From JAWLCG01 sp041687295 (GTDB taxonomy: Bacteria > Planctomycetota > Phycisphaerae > SM23-33 > FEN-1343), in the NCBI GenBank assembly GCA_041687295.1, contig JAWLCG010000282.1:1-6805 (forward strand): 6,805 bases of DNA. Direction: 5' to 3'. Of the stretch, positions 1-6,234 are shown in pieces. The number at the start of each line of letters is the position of its first letter. Position 1 is the stretch's first letter. The notes below the pieces were generated by a model. The model had not been told where the DNA came from. It worked only from the letters and a program-made list of their open reading frames with translations, and ran no database searches. The translations under genes were made by a program, and so were the position numbers.

Positions 1-35
1 GGACGCGGGTTGGAGCCCCGGAGGAACGTGGATCG

Positions 36-228
36 GAGCCCCGGAGGGGCGGCAGTGTTTAGCCGGGGGCGTGAGCCCCCGGAACAGGCGTCCCCCAATG
101 TAGAGAGCCCCGAAGGGGCGGCAGTGCCGCACCGTGGCGCACTGCCGCCCCTTCGGGGCTTGCATCATAAAATCCGCCTTACCGGGGGCTTACGCCCCCG
201 GCTAAAGACTGCCGCCCCTTCGGGGCTC
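36..228. repeat. Composite palindrome of six hairpins (A-B-A / A'-B'-A')
   Basis: Two hairpin types recur. Type A is GCCCC-loop-GGGGC followed by GGCAGT (stems 38-50 and 107-119; inverted copies 147-159 and 214-226). Type B is CCGGGGGC-loop-GCCCCCGG preceded by TTTAG (63-82; inverted copy 182-201). Their order A, B, A then A', B', A' makes one large inverted repeat centred near 133. The inner arms 106-127 and 139-160 pair almost perfectly around an 11-nt loop. A degenerate A copy lacking its right stem sits at 12-27. No reading frame here looks like a protein. Similar sequences are, from memory, dispersed in planctomycete intergenic DNA. No transposase is visible, so a MITE-like or REP-like origin is inference. 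Confidence 0.8.
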
Positions 229-238
229 AATACAGAAT

Positions 239-297
239 GGGGACCGCTGTTCCCCGCTCTGCACCCGGGGCTACACTCGTCCGCTCCTGACGGAGCT
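239..297 (-). repeat. Diverged relative of the A/B hairpin unit, minus orientation
   Basis: Read on the minus strand this stretch begins with a hairpin GCTCC-GTCA-GGAGC (283-296), then a short GCGGACGA linker, then GTGTAGCCCCGGG leading into a second stem. That is the same order as the neighbouring element: small hairpin, GCGG linker, then a TAGCC-led GC-rich hairpin. The second stem can form in two competing ways, CCCCG 252-256 with CGGGG 266-270, or GGGGA 239-243 with TCCCC 251-255. I read it as an older or different subfamily of the same repeat, adjoining the palindrome at 36-228. The relationship rests on shared architecture, not on long identity. Confidence 0.45.
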
Positions 298-499
298 ACA
301 GGACTCGTATAGCTATCACAGGATGGCAATCCGTGGGCTTGGGTAAGATTACACAGTCAACCTTACCGCGATCGGCAGACGGTCGGGAAGCCCCCGGGGC
401 ATGCCCAATATGGGGACATGCGGCGCCGTGTGGCGCCGTCGTGGGGGGGCGGGCCACCCTTACCGGACTCTGTCCTCTCTACTCGGTCCTGCCCCGGCC
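298..499. other. Gene-free stretch with small hairpins downstream of the TPR gene
   Basis: No credible coding sequence is seen. It holds several short palindromes: GGTAAG 342-347 with CTTACC 362-367; the 10-bp palindrome GGGCATGCCC at 397-406; and a 7-bp stem CGGCGCC-GTGT-GGCGCCG at 421-438. The last lies about 60 bases past the minus-strand TPR stop and could act in transcript ending. No T-run follows on either strand, so it is not a classical intrinsic terminator. Nothing else is recognised. Confidence 0.5.
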
Positions 500-1855
500 T
501 CAGCCCTGCTGGCTGGGGCGGAGCCGTTCGATGCGGTCGCGGACGTCGCGGAAGTTGAAGTCGATCTGGGCGACCTCGCTGAACTGCTCGAGGGCCTGGT
601 CGTTCTTGCCCTGGGCCTCGTAGACGACGCCGAGGCTGTATTTGAGCTCCTTGGTCTGGTTCTCGTTGAGCTCGCTGTTGAGGGCCTGCTCGTAGAACTC
701 GGCGGCCTCGCCGAACCAGCCCTTTTTGTAGAAGGCCTGGGCGAGGTAGCTCATGGCGGCGATGCGGCGCTTGGGGTCTCTGCGGGCCTGCTGGAGGACG
801 GCGATGGCCTCGTCGTACTGCCCGGCCGCCAGGTGCAGGCGTCCCAGCTCGTACTTCAGGCCCAGGTCGGTGGGGTAGTTGGCGGCCCGTTCGGCGTACT
901 CGGTGAGCTGGAAGGCGAGCAGCTCCTTGGCGGCCTGCTGGGCGGCGGCCTTGTCCTCGCCCTTGGCCAGCTTGCTGTAGCGGCGCTTGAGCTGTCGCTC
1001 GCGGATATCGCCGATCCGCATCTTGAAGCGGTACACGCCGGTATCGGCGTGGGCCTTGGTCAGCACGTCGATGGCCTCGTTCTCGTAGCCCTCGTCCTCG
1101 ATGCGGGTCAGGGCGTCGACCAGGCCGGTGATCTTGCCGGCGACGGTGGGCTCGGCCTCGTAGGCGGCGCGGGCCTTGCGGATCTGGCCCTCGAGGAAGC
1201 CCTCGTCGGCGCTGAGCTGGTCCTGCTTGAGCAGCTCGATCTGCTTGTCCATGTCCTTGACGGACTTGGTGAACGAGCCCTCCTGGTCGTATCGGCCCTT
1301 CTCGATGGTGGCCTGGGCGGAGACGTTGCGCATCATGTTCTGCAGCTCGCCGTTGCTCGGGTCGAGGTTGAGGGCGGCCTGGCAGGCGGTGACGGCCTCG
1401 GGCCAGAGCTTCATGTCGGTGTAGGTCTGGGCCAGGAAGCCGTAGACCTCCTTGCTGGGCTTGGGCAGGGCGCGGTTGAGCTCGTAGAGGCACTTGCCGG
1501 CCCAGCGGGCGACGTCGGGCCACTGGCCGGCCTTGGCGGCCTGCACGATGAGGCGCCAGTAGCTCATATCGCCGGGGTCGCGGCTCATGAGCCACTCGGC
1601 GTTGTGCAGGGCCAGGTCGGGGGTCTTGCCGCCCTTGCGTTTCATCTTGTCCAGGAAGCCCGCGCTCTTGCCGCCGGAGGCCTTGCGGCGCAGGGCGACC
1701 TCGCGGAGCTTCTCGTGGCCCCGCTCGACGGCCTGGGGTTCGCGGTTGATGCCCTGGAGGTACATCTCGATGGCGTAGTCCCAGTTGCCGGTCTCGGCGA
1801 CCTGGGCGGCGCGGTCGAAGAAGGGCTTGCTCTTGGCGGCCTGTTCATCGCTCAT
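500..1855 (-). CDS. TPR-repeat protein, function unknown
   Basis: A 451-residue soluble protein with no signal peptide or membrane segment. I chose the ATG at 1855 because GGAG (1863-1866) lies 7 bases upstream and the protein proper (MSDEQ) starts there; an upstream in-frame ATG at 1903 adds 16 unconvincing residues. TPR-like helix pairs are visible near residues 10-41, 137-166, 333-362, 367-395 and 405-434, several with the typical ending ALxxxP or a close variant. The C-terminus has DVRDRIERLR, a common tail of bacterial TPR proteins. Between about 180 and 325 the chain is rich in K, E, Q and A and probably forms long helices or coiled coil (for example around KQIELLKQDQ). TPR proteins are protein-binding scaffolds; no catalytic domain is visible. 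It lies 92 bases after ksgA on the same strand and probably has its own promoter. I do not recognise a named family. Confidence 0.9.
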   Translation of the reverse strand: MSDEQAAKSKPFFDRAAQVAETGNWDYAIEMYLQGINREPQAVERGHEKLREVALRRKASGGKSAGFLDKMKRKGGKTPDLALHNAEWLMSRDPGDMSYWRLIVQAAKAGQWPDVARWAGKCLYELNRALPKPSKEVYGFLAQTYTDMKLWPEAVTACQAALNLDPSNGELQNMMRNVSAQATIEKGRYDQEGSFTKSVKDMDKQIELLKQDQLSADEGFLEGQIRKARAAYEAEPTVAGKITGLVDALTRIEDEGYENEAIDVLTKAHADTGVYRFKMRIGDIRERQLKRRYSKLAKGEDKAAAQQAAKELLAFQLTEYAERAANYPTDLGLKYELGRLHLAAGQYDEAIAVLQQARRDPKRRIAAMSYLAQAFYKKGWFGEAAEFYEQALNSELNENQTKELKYSLGVVYEAQGKNDQALEQFSEVAQIDFNFRDVRDRIERLRPSQQG

Positions 1856-1929
1856 AGTCGGACTCCGGCTGAGGCAAGAGGACACCCGGTCGGCCCCGCA
1901 CATCGGGACCGGGCCGGGGCAGCATGCAC

Positions 1930-1959
1930 AGTGTACACCAAAATCGCTCAGGGTGCCAA
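1930..1959 (-). promoter_or_regulatory. Probable sigma-70-type promoter for the TPR gene
   Basis: On the minus strand, TTGGCA (1954-1959) and TACACT (1930-1935) are separated by 18 bases. They match the TTGACA and TATAAT consensus at 5/6 and 4/6. The -35 box lies inside the last codons of ksgA and the -10 box just past its stop. The start would be near 1923, leaving a leader of about 68 bases that is GC-rich and foldable (CCCGGT 1875-1880 with ACCGGG 1908-1913). The perfect 8-bp palindrome GTGTACAC (1931-1938) overlaps the -10 box and could be an operator half or chance. No transcription data support it. Confidence 0.45.
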
Positions 1960-2832
1960 GGTCTGGCTCAGGGCGGCAAACTGGGCGGGGGCAACCTGTT
2001 CGGGCCGCTGGTCGCCGTCGATGCCCACCGAGGCCAGAGCGGCCGAGAAGGTCGCGTCATCCCACGGGCTGCCCCGGCGTCGGCCGACCGAGCCGATCCG
2101 CTTGCGCCGCTGGCCGAAGCAGGCCGTCAGCACCGCCGAGAGCGCCCGCGGGTCGGGCCCGGCGTCGGCGAGGCGCACGTCGATCCGCATCATCCGGCTG
2201 GTGACCGTCGGGCGGGGCCAGAAGGCCTCCGGCGGCAGCAGCGGGCCCAGCGTCGCCTGGCCGTAGAGGGCCACCATCACGCTCACCGGCCCGTAGGCAC
2301 CCGAGCCGGGCCCCGCCACCAGACGCTCGGTCACCTCCCGCTGCACGGTGAAGGTGAGGCTCTCGAAGCGGACCGGCGCGTCCTCGTGGCCCGGCCGACC
2401 CAGCAGCAGGCACTCGACGATCAGCGAGGTGGCGATGTTGTAGGGCAGGTTGCTGACGAGCTTGGCCGGCCCGTCGCCCAGGCCCGCCAGCGTCTCCAGC
2501 ACGGCCGGGGCGATGCGGTGCTTGCCGGCCAGGGCGTCGGTGTGCAGCAGGTGGAAGCGTTCGTGGTTGCCCAGGCGGTCGCGCAGCAGGCCGGCCAGGC
2601 CGCGGTCGATCTCCACGGACAGCACCTCGGCCCCGGTCGCCAGCAGCTCTTCAGTTAGCGTGCCGGTGCCCGGGCCGACCTCCAGCACCCGCTGGAGCGG
2701 GCCCGGCTCGGCCAGGGCCACCAGCCGGCCCAGCAGGTTGTGGTCGACCATGAAGTTCTGGCCGAACATCCTCTGCGGGCTCAGCCCGGCCGAGGCCAGC
2801 ATCGCACGAATTTCCGTCAGTGTCTGGGGCAT
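1948..2832 (-). CDS. ksgA: 16S rRNA (adenine1518-N6/adenine1519-N6)-dimethyltransferase KsgA/RsmA
   Basis: A 294-residue enzyme that uses S-adenosylmethionine to dimethylate the two adjacent adenines in the helix 45 loop of 16S rRNA during late small-subunit assembly. Family motifs are in order: GQNF at 24-27; the SAM-binding motif EVGPGTG at 51-57; the acidic ribose-binding residue in VEID (Glu74); TDAL at 98-101; the catalytic NLPY at 128-131; FTVQREVTERLVA at 161-173; YGPVSV at 180-185; PPEAFWPRPTVTS at 200-212. The C-terminal helical domain shows FGQRRKR and RPEQV. The length is slightly above the usual 260-280 residues. AGGAAGG (2836-2842) lies 3 bases before the ATG, which supports the start. 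The usual RRKTLRNNL stretch of the family reads RRKRIGSVG here, a local divergence in an otherwise intact protein. It precedes the TPR gene on the same strand. Assignment is firm. Confidence 0.96.
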   Translation of the reverse strand: MPQTLTEIRAMLASAGLSPQRMFGQNFMVDHNLLGRLVALAEPGPLQRVLEVGPGTGTLTEELLATGAEVLSVEIDRGLAGLLRDRLGNHERFHLLHTDALAGKHRIAPAVLETLAGLGDGPAKLVSNLPYNIATSLIVECLLLGRPGHEDAPVRFESLTFTVQREVTERLVAGPGSGAYGPVSVMVALYGQATLGPLLPPEAFWPRPTVTSRMMRIDVRLADAGPDPRALSAVLTACFGQRRKRIGSVGRRRGSPWDDATFSAALASVGIDGDQRPEQVAPAQFAALSQTLAP

Positions 2833-2856
2833 GGGCCTTCCTGGGCGTTTTCATCC

Positions 2857-2862
2857 ATTCTA
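2857..2862 (-). promoter_or_regulatory. Possible -10 box for ksgA
   Basis: On the minus strand TAGAAT (5/6 to TATAAT) lies 24 bases before the ksgA ATG, giving a short leader that contains the ribosome site. No good -35 box is seen at the right distance (CCTCCG at 17 bases), so the promoter would be weak, extended or sigma-factor specific. It stands between ksgA and the long hairpin at 2897-2982, consistent with ksgA being transcribed apart from the racemase. Confidence 0.35.
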
Positions 2863-2896
2863 CGACTGTCGATCCGGGCGGAGGCGGGTAGCCCAG

Positions 2897-2982
2897 AAGG
2901 TGGGGCTCCGCTGACGCTGTGCCCCAGCCTACGAAGACGGCCGGCCCGTAGGCTGGGGCGCAGCGGAGCGGAGCCCCACCTT
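2897..2982. repeat. Long hairpin made of two REP-like halves
   Basis: AAGGTGGGGCTCCGCT (2897-2912) pairs perfectly with 2967-2982, CGCTG (2915-2919) with CAGCG (2961-2965), and a 13-bp perfect stem joins 2921-2933 to 2947-2959. The loop is the 13 bases 2934-2946. In total 34 bp pair with only a base or two unpaired at two places. Each arm is itself a weak palindrome: GGTGGGGC against GCCCCAGCC in the left arm and GGCTGGGGC against GAGCCCCACC in the right, followed or preceded by TACG/CGTA. That resembles the GTAGG-TGGGC type REP-like repeats common in bacteria. It starts 5 bases past the racemase stop, so it may end or stabilise that transcript, though there is no U-run. Confidence 0.8.
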
Positions 2983-2987
2983 TGCGC

Positions 2988-3677
2988 TCACGCCAGGGCC
3001 TCGTGCAGGGCCGCGCGGGCGAGCAGGCGGGTGGAGTCCAGCGTCGGCAGGGGGCAATCGTCGGGGCGGACCAGCAGGGGGATCTCGGTACAGCCCAGCA
3101 CGGCCGCCTGGGCCCCGCGGACGGCGAGGCCCTCGATCACCTCATTGAAGTAGAGCCGGCTCTGCTCGGGGAACTGTCCGTAGACGAGCTGGCCGAAGAT
3201 GATGTCGTCGATCCGCTGCCGCTCGTCGGCCGAGGGGGTGAGCGCCTCCACGCCAGCCGGCGCCAGCGCGTCGGGGTAGACCGGGCCCTCCATGAGGTAC
3301 TTCGTGCCCAGCACGCCGACGGCCCGGAAGCCGCGGGCGCTGGCGGCCTGGGCGACGACCCGCCCGATGTGCAGCCAGGGGATCGGCGAGTCCGGCTCGA
3401 CCAGGCCGAACGCCTGGTGGATCGTGTTGTCCGGGCAGATGGCCAGCTCGGCGCCGATCTGCGCCAGGCGCCGGGCCGAGTCCAGCATCAGCCGGGCCAC
3501 GTTCGCCCAGTCGCCGTTGCGGATGGCGGGCATGTAGGTGCCCAGCGGGTGGCTGTGCAGGCTGATGGGCGGGTGCATGTGCTCGCCCATGAGCGGGGCG
3601 GCCTCGGCGGAGATCGTACGGTAGCACAGGGCGGCCCCCTCGGTGCTGCAGGCGACGATGCCGATATGTCGGGCCAT
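2988..3677 (-). CDS. Aspartate/glutamate racemase family protein (divergent)
   Basis: A 229-residue cytoplasmic protein of the PLP-independent Asp/Glu/hydantoin racemase superfamily, whose members normally use two cysteines to exchange the alpha proton. I chose the ATG at 3677 because AAAGGA (3684-3689) lies 6 bases upstream and IGIVACSTEG, the usual first beta strand, follows at once. The second catalytic site is intact: LGCTEIPLL with Cys196. The first site, usually (M)PCNTxH, reads CPDNTIH, so Asp83 stands where the first cysteine is expected, with a cysteine two residues earlier (Cys81). Some relatives, such as E. coli YgeA (from memory), use Thr there, which suggests one-sided chemistry or another substrate. 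PTLDSTRLLARAAL at 211-224 is the usual C-terminal helix motif. It is divergent from the GH94 gene. The fold assignment is good, but the activity and substrate are unknown. Confidence 0.88.
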   Translation of the reverse strand: MARHIGIVACSTEGAALCYRTISAEAAPLMGEHMHPPISLHSHPLGTYMPAIRNGDWANVARLMLDSARRLAQIGAELAICPDNTIHQAFGLVEPDSPIPWLHIGRVVAQAASARGFRAVGVLGTKYLMEGPVYPDALAPAGVEALTPSADERQRIDDIIFGQLVYGQFPEQSRLYFNEVIEGLAVRGAQAAVLGCTEIPLLVRPDDCPLPTLDSTRLLARAALHEALA

Positions 3678-3725
3678 GGTGCGTCCTTTCAACCTGTTCC
3701 CGGGGCCCTGGGGGGCGACTGGGGC

Positions 3726-3754
3726 TTGCATTCGATTCCGTCTGCGAGCATCAT
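3726..3754 (+). promoter_or_regulatory. Possible promoter for the GH94 gene
   Basis: TTGCAT (3726-3731) and CATCAT (3749-3754) are 17 bases apart and lie 50-78 bases before the GH94 ATG. The matches are 3/6 and 4/6, so the site is weak. Its -10 box overlaps the opposite-strand -10 box of the racemase promoter almost exactly, which would make the two start sites compete. Confidence 0.3.
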
Positions 3755-3777
3755 CTCCGATCGGCACGGCCCGTCAA
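3750..3777 (-). promoter_or_regulatory. Probable promoter for the racemase gene
   Basis: On the minus strand TTGACG (3772-3777) and GATGAT (3750-3755) are 16 bases apart, matching consensus at 5/6 and 4/6. The start would be near 3742, leaving a leader of about 65 bases with a GC-rich middle before AAAGGA and the ATG. It is the better of the two opposed promoter candidates in this 126-bp divergent gap. Confidence 0.42.
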
Positions 3778-3803
3778 GGATTCGCCCCGAATGGAGAGCC
3801 CTC

Positions 3804-6164
3804 ATGCGCTACGGCTGGTTTGACGACGAGAATCGCGAGTACGTCATCGACAACCCCCAGACGCCCACCTCGTGGGCGAACTACCTCAGCTCGGACGACT
3901 ACTGCGGGCTGATCAGCAACAACGCCGCCGGCTACGCGTTCCACCGCTCCAGCAAGACCGGCCGACTGCTGCGCATGCGGTTCAACAGCGTGCCCACCGA
4001 CCGGCCCGGGCGGTACATCTACATCCGCGACGAGGCCGACGGCGACTACTGGTCGGCCAGCTGGCAGCCCGTGGCCAAGCCGCTGGACCAGTACCAGAGC
4101 GTCTGCCGCCACGGCCTGGGCTACACGACCTTCGAGGCCCGCTACCGCGACATCGCCAGCCGATATCGCGTCTTCGTGCCCATCGACAAGCCGATGGAGT
4201 TCTGGGAGGTCTGGCTGACCAACGAGTCGGATCGGTCTCGCGAGCTGTCGCTGTTCAGCTACGCCGAGTGGTGCTTCTGGGAGATGAGCCAGGACCTGAC
4301 CAACTTCCAGTACATCCTCTACACCTGCCGCATGGGCTTCGCCGACGACACGGTCGACTACACGCTGCGGCTGTGGCCCTTCCGCGAGCCCAAGGCCTTC
4401 ATGACCAGCGTCCTGCCGGTCGAGAGCTTCGAGACCGACCGCGAGGAGTTCATCGGCCTCTACCGCCACGAGGGCACGCCCCAGGCCGTCGAGGCCGGGC
4501 GGTGCAACGGCACGCTCGCCATCGGCGGCACGCCGTGCGGGGCCCTGCAGAACCGCATCACGCTGGCCCCGGGCGCGACGAAGCGGGCCCTGTTCATCGT
4601 CGGCGTCGGCGACGCGAAGACCGCCGGCCAGCAGGCCCGGCAGCGCTACGCCGACCCGGCCGAGGTCGAGCGCGAGTTCGCCCGCGTCCGTGAGGTCTGG
4701 AGCGATCGGCTCAGTTCGCTGCAGTGCCGCACCCCCTCGGGGCTGGTCGACTCGATGGTGAACGTCTGGAACGCCTACCAGAGCCAGACCACGCTGCACT
4801 GGTCGCGGTCGGCGAGCTTCAACGAGGCCGGCGGGCGCGACGGCCTGGGCTACCGCGACAGCCACCAGGACACCCTCGGGGCCGTCCATGCCCAACCGAA
4901 GCGCGTCCACCAGCGGCTGGTGGAACTGCTGCGGGGCCAGCTGGCCGACGGCTCGGCCATGCACCACCTCTCGCCGCTGGAGTGGACGCAGGGGCCCCAC
5001 AACGTGCCCGCGCCGGCCACGGTCTTCAGCGACGACCACCTGTGGATGCTGCTGTCGGTGCCCGCCTACATCCGCGAGACGGGCGACTGGAGTTTTTTAG
5101 ACGAGAAGATTCCCTATGCGGACCGCGGCGAGGCCACCGTCTACGAGCACCTCAAGCAGGCCCTGGAGTTCTCGTGGACCAAGAAGGGCCCGCATGGCCT
5201 GCTGCTGGGTCTGTCGGCCGACTGGAACGACTGCCTCAACCTCAAGGGCCAGGGCGAGAGCCTCTTCTCCACCGAGCTGTACCTGGTGGCGCTGAACGCG
5301 ATGATCGACCTGGCCACCCGGCGGGGCCGGGCCGGCGACGCCGAACACTTCGAGCCCTACCGCCGGGCCATCCGCCAGGCCATCGACACCCACGCCTGGG
5401 ACGGGCAGTGGTTCCTCCGCGGCTACCTCGACAGTGGCCGGGCCATCGGCAGCCAGTCCAGCGAGCAGGCCAAGATCTTCCTCAACTGCAACACCTGGGC
5501 CGTCCTGGCCGAGGCCGCCGAGCCCGAAAAGCTCCGCCAGGCCATGGACGCCGTCCACCAGCACCTGGCGACCGAGAACGGCCTGGTGCTGTGCGACCCG
5601 GCCTACACCGAGCACGACGCCGAGATCGGCGCCATCACCACCTTCCCCGGCGGGCTGAAGGAGAATGGCGGCATCTTCTGCCACGCCAACACCTGGGGTG
5701 TCGTCGCCGAGGCCATGCTCGGGCGCGGCGAGCGGGCCTTCGAGTACTACCTGGCCTACCTGCCGGCCGCCAAGAACGACTCGGCCGACCGCTACACCAT
5801 GGAGCCCTACGTCTACAGCCAGTTCATCACCGGCAAGGACCACCCGCACAAATTCGGGCGGGCGCGGAACAGCTGGCTGACGGGCACGGCCTCGTGGAGC
5901 TACGTCGCCGTCACCCAGTACATCCTGGGCATCCGCGCCGACTACGAGGGCCTGCGGATCGACCCGTGCATCCCGGCCGCGTGGGACGGCTTCGAGATCA
6001 CCCGCCGCTTCCGCGGGGCGAGCTACCGCATCACCGTCCGCAACCCGCGGCACGTGTGCAAGGGCGTGGCGAGCCTCACCGTCAACGGCCAGTCCATCGA
6101 GGGCAACCTCGTCCCGCCGGCCCCCGAGGGCGCCGAGGTCGCCGTCGAGGCCGAGCTGGGCTGA
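3804..6164 (+). CDS. GH94 disaccharide phosphorylase, chitobiose/cellobiose phosphorylase-like
   Basis: A 786-residue cytoplasmic enzyme without a signal peptide. GH94 enzymes cleave beta-linked disaccharides with inorganic phosphate, giving an alpha-sugar-1-phosphate (glucose or N-acetylglucosamine) and the free sugar. The ATG at 3804 is chosen because GGAGAG lies 5 bases upstream and MRYGWFDDENREYVI is the usual family start; the frame is open far upstream but that is antisense to the racemase. Expected order: N-terminal beta sandwich (about 1-270), linker, (alpha/alpha)6 barrel (about 305-700), C-terminal beta cap. Key residues by family comparison: Arg345 and Arg351-Asp352 in GGRDGLGYRDS; Trp474 and the likely proton donor Asp476 in ADWNDCLN; Lys619 and His627 around KENGGIFCH; phosphate-binding Thr693-Gly694 in SWLTGTASW. 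The length is near that of the 801-residue Vibrio chitobiose phosphorylase, which it also resembles across the N-terminal domain. Specificity (chitobiose, cellobiose or another) cannot be settled by reading. Codon 430 is a rare TTA inside a T-run. Confidence 0.93.
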   Translation: MRYGWFDDENREYVIDNPQTPTSWANYLSSDDYCGLISNNAAGYAFHRSSKTGRLLRMRFNSVPTDRPGRYIYIRDEADGDYWSASWQPVAKPLDQYQSVCRHGLGYTTFEARYRDIASRYRVFVPIDKPMEFWEVWLTNESDRSRELSLFSYAEWCFWEMSQDLTNFQYILYTCRMGFADDTVDYTLRLWPFREPKAFMTSVLPVESFETDREEFIGLYRHEGTPQAVEAGRCNGTLAIGGTPCGALQNRITLAPGATKRALFIVGVGDAKTAGQQARQRYADPAEVEREFARVREVWSDRLSSLQCRTPSGLVDSMVNVWNAYQSQTTLHWSRSASFNEAGGRDGLGYRDSHQDTLGAVHAQPKRVHQRLVELLRGQLADGSAMHHLSPLEWTQGPHNVPAPATVFSDDHLWMLLSVPAYIRETGDWSFLDEKIPYADRGEATVYEHLKQALEFSWTKKGPHGLLLGLSADWNDCLNLKGQGESLFSTELYLVALNAMIDLATRRGRAGDAEHFEPYRRAIRQAIDTHAWDGQWFLRGYLDSGRAIGSQSSEQAKIFLNCNTWAVLAEAAEPEKLRQAMDAVHQHLATENGLVLCDPAYTEHDAEIGAITTFPGGLKENGGIFCHANTWGVVAEAMLGRGERAFEYYLAYLPAAKNDSADRYTMEPYVYSQFITGKDHPHKFGRARNSWLTGTASWSYVAVTQYILGIRADYEGLRIDPCIPAAWDGFEITRRFRGASYRITVRNPRHVCKGVASLTVNGQSIEGNLVPPAPEGAEVAVEAELG

Positions 6165-6234
6165 CCGGGACGCAGGCCCAGGTCGCCCCGGCAGGGCCGT
6201 CCGGATCTACGGGCTCGCCGGTACGTAAAAGGGT
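6165..6234 (+). other. Short spacer after GH94 stop
   Basis: Seventy bases between the GH94 stop and the first palindrome. GC-rich, with no open frame of note and no T-run after a stem, so no classical terminator for GH94. The first strong stem reachable by its transcript is the hairpin starting at 6241. Confidence 0.4.

Noticed and set aside
36..228. CRISPR array
   Set aside because: The repeats are in opposite orientations, spacing is irregular and there are no unique spacers of constant length or cas genes.
10..312. 100-residue open frame over the left palindrome
   Set aside because: Its whole sequence comes from GC-rich hairpin repeats, with no motif and no sensible ribosome site.
421..438. 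Intrinsic terminator of the TPR gene
   Set aside because: The stem is good but no U-run follows on the minus strand, so I list it only as a hairpin.
401..2266. 621-residue plus-strand open frame rich in L, A, V and G
   Set aside because: It is antisense to the TPR gene and ksgA, which have clear motifs. High GC third positions keep the opposite frame open.
2982..3803. Upstream extension of the GH94 frame by 274 residues
   Set aside because: It runs antisense through the racemase. GH94 proteins start at the MRYGWFDDENREY motif, where a good ribosome site is found.
3774..5039. 421-residue minus-strand open frame
   Set aside because: Antisense shadow of GH94 with V/A/G/L-rich composition and no family resemblance.
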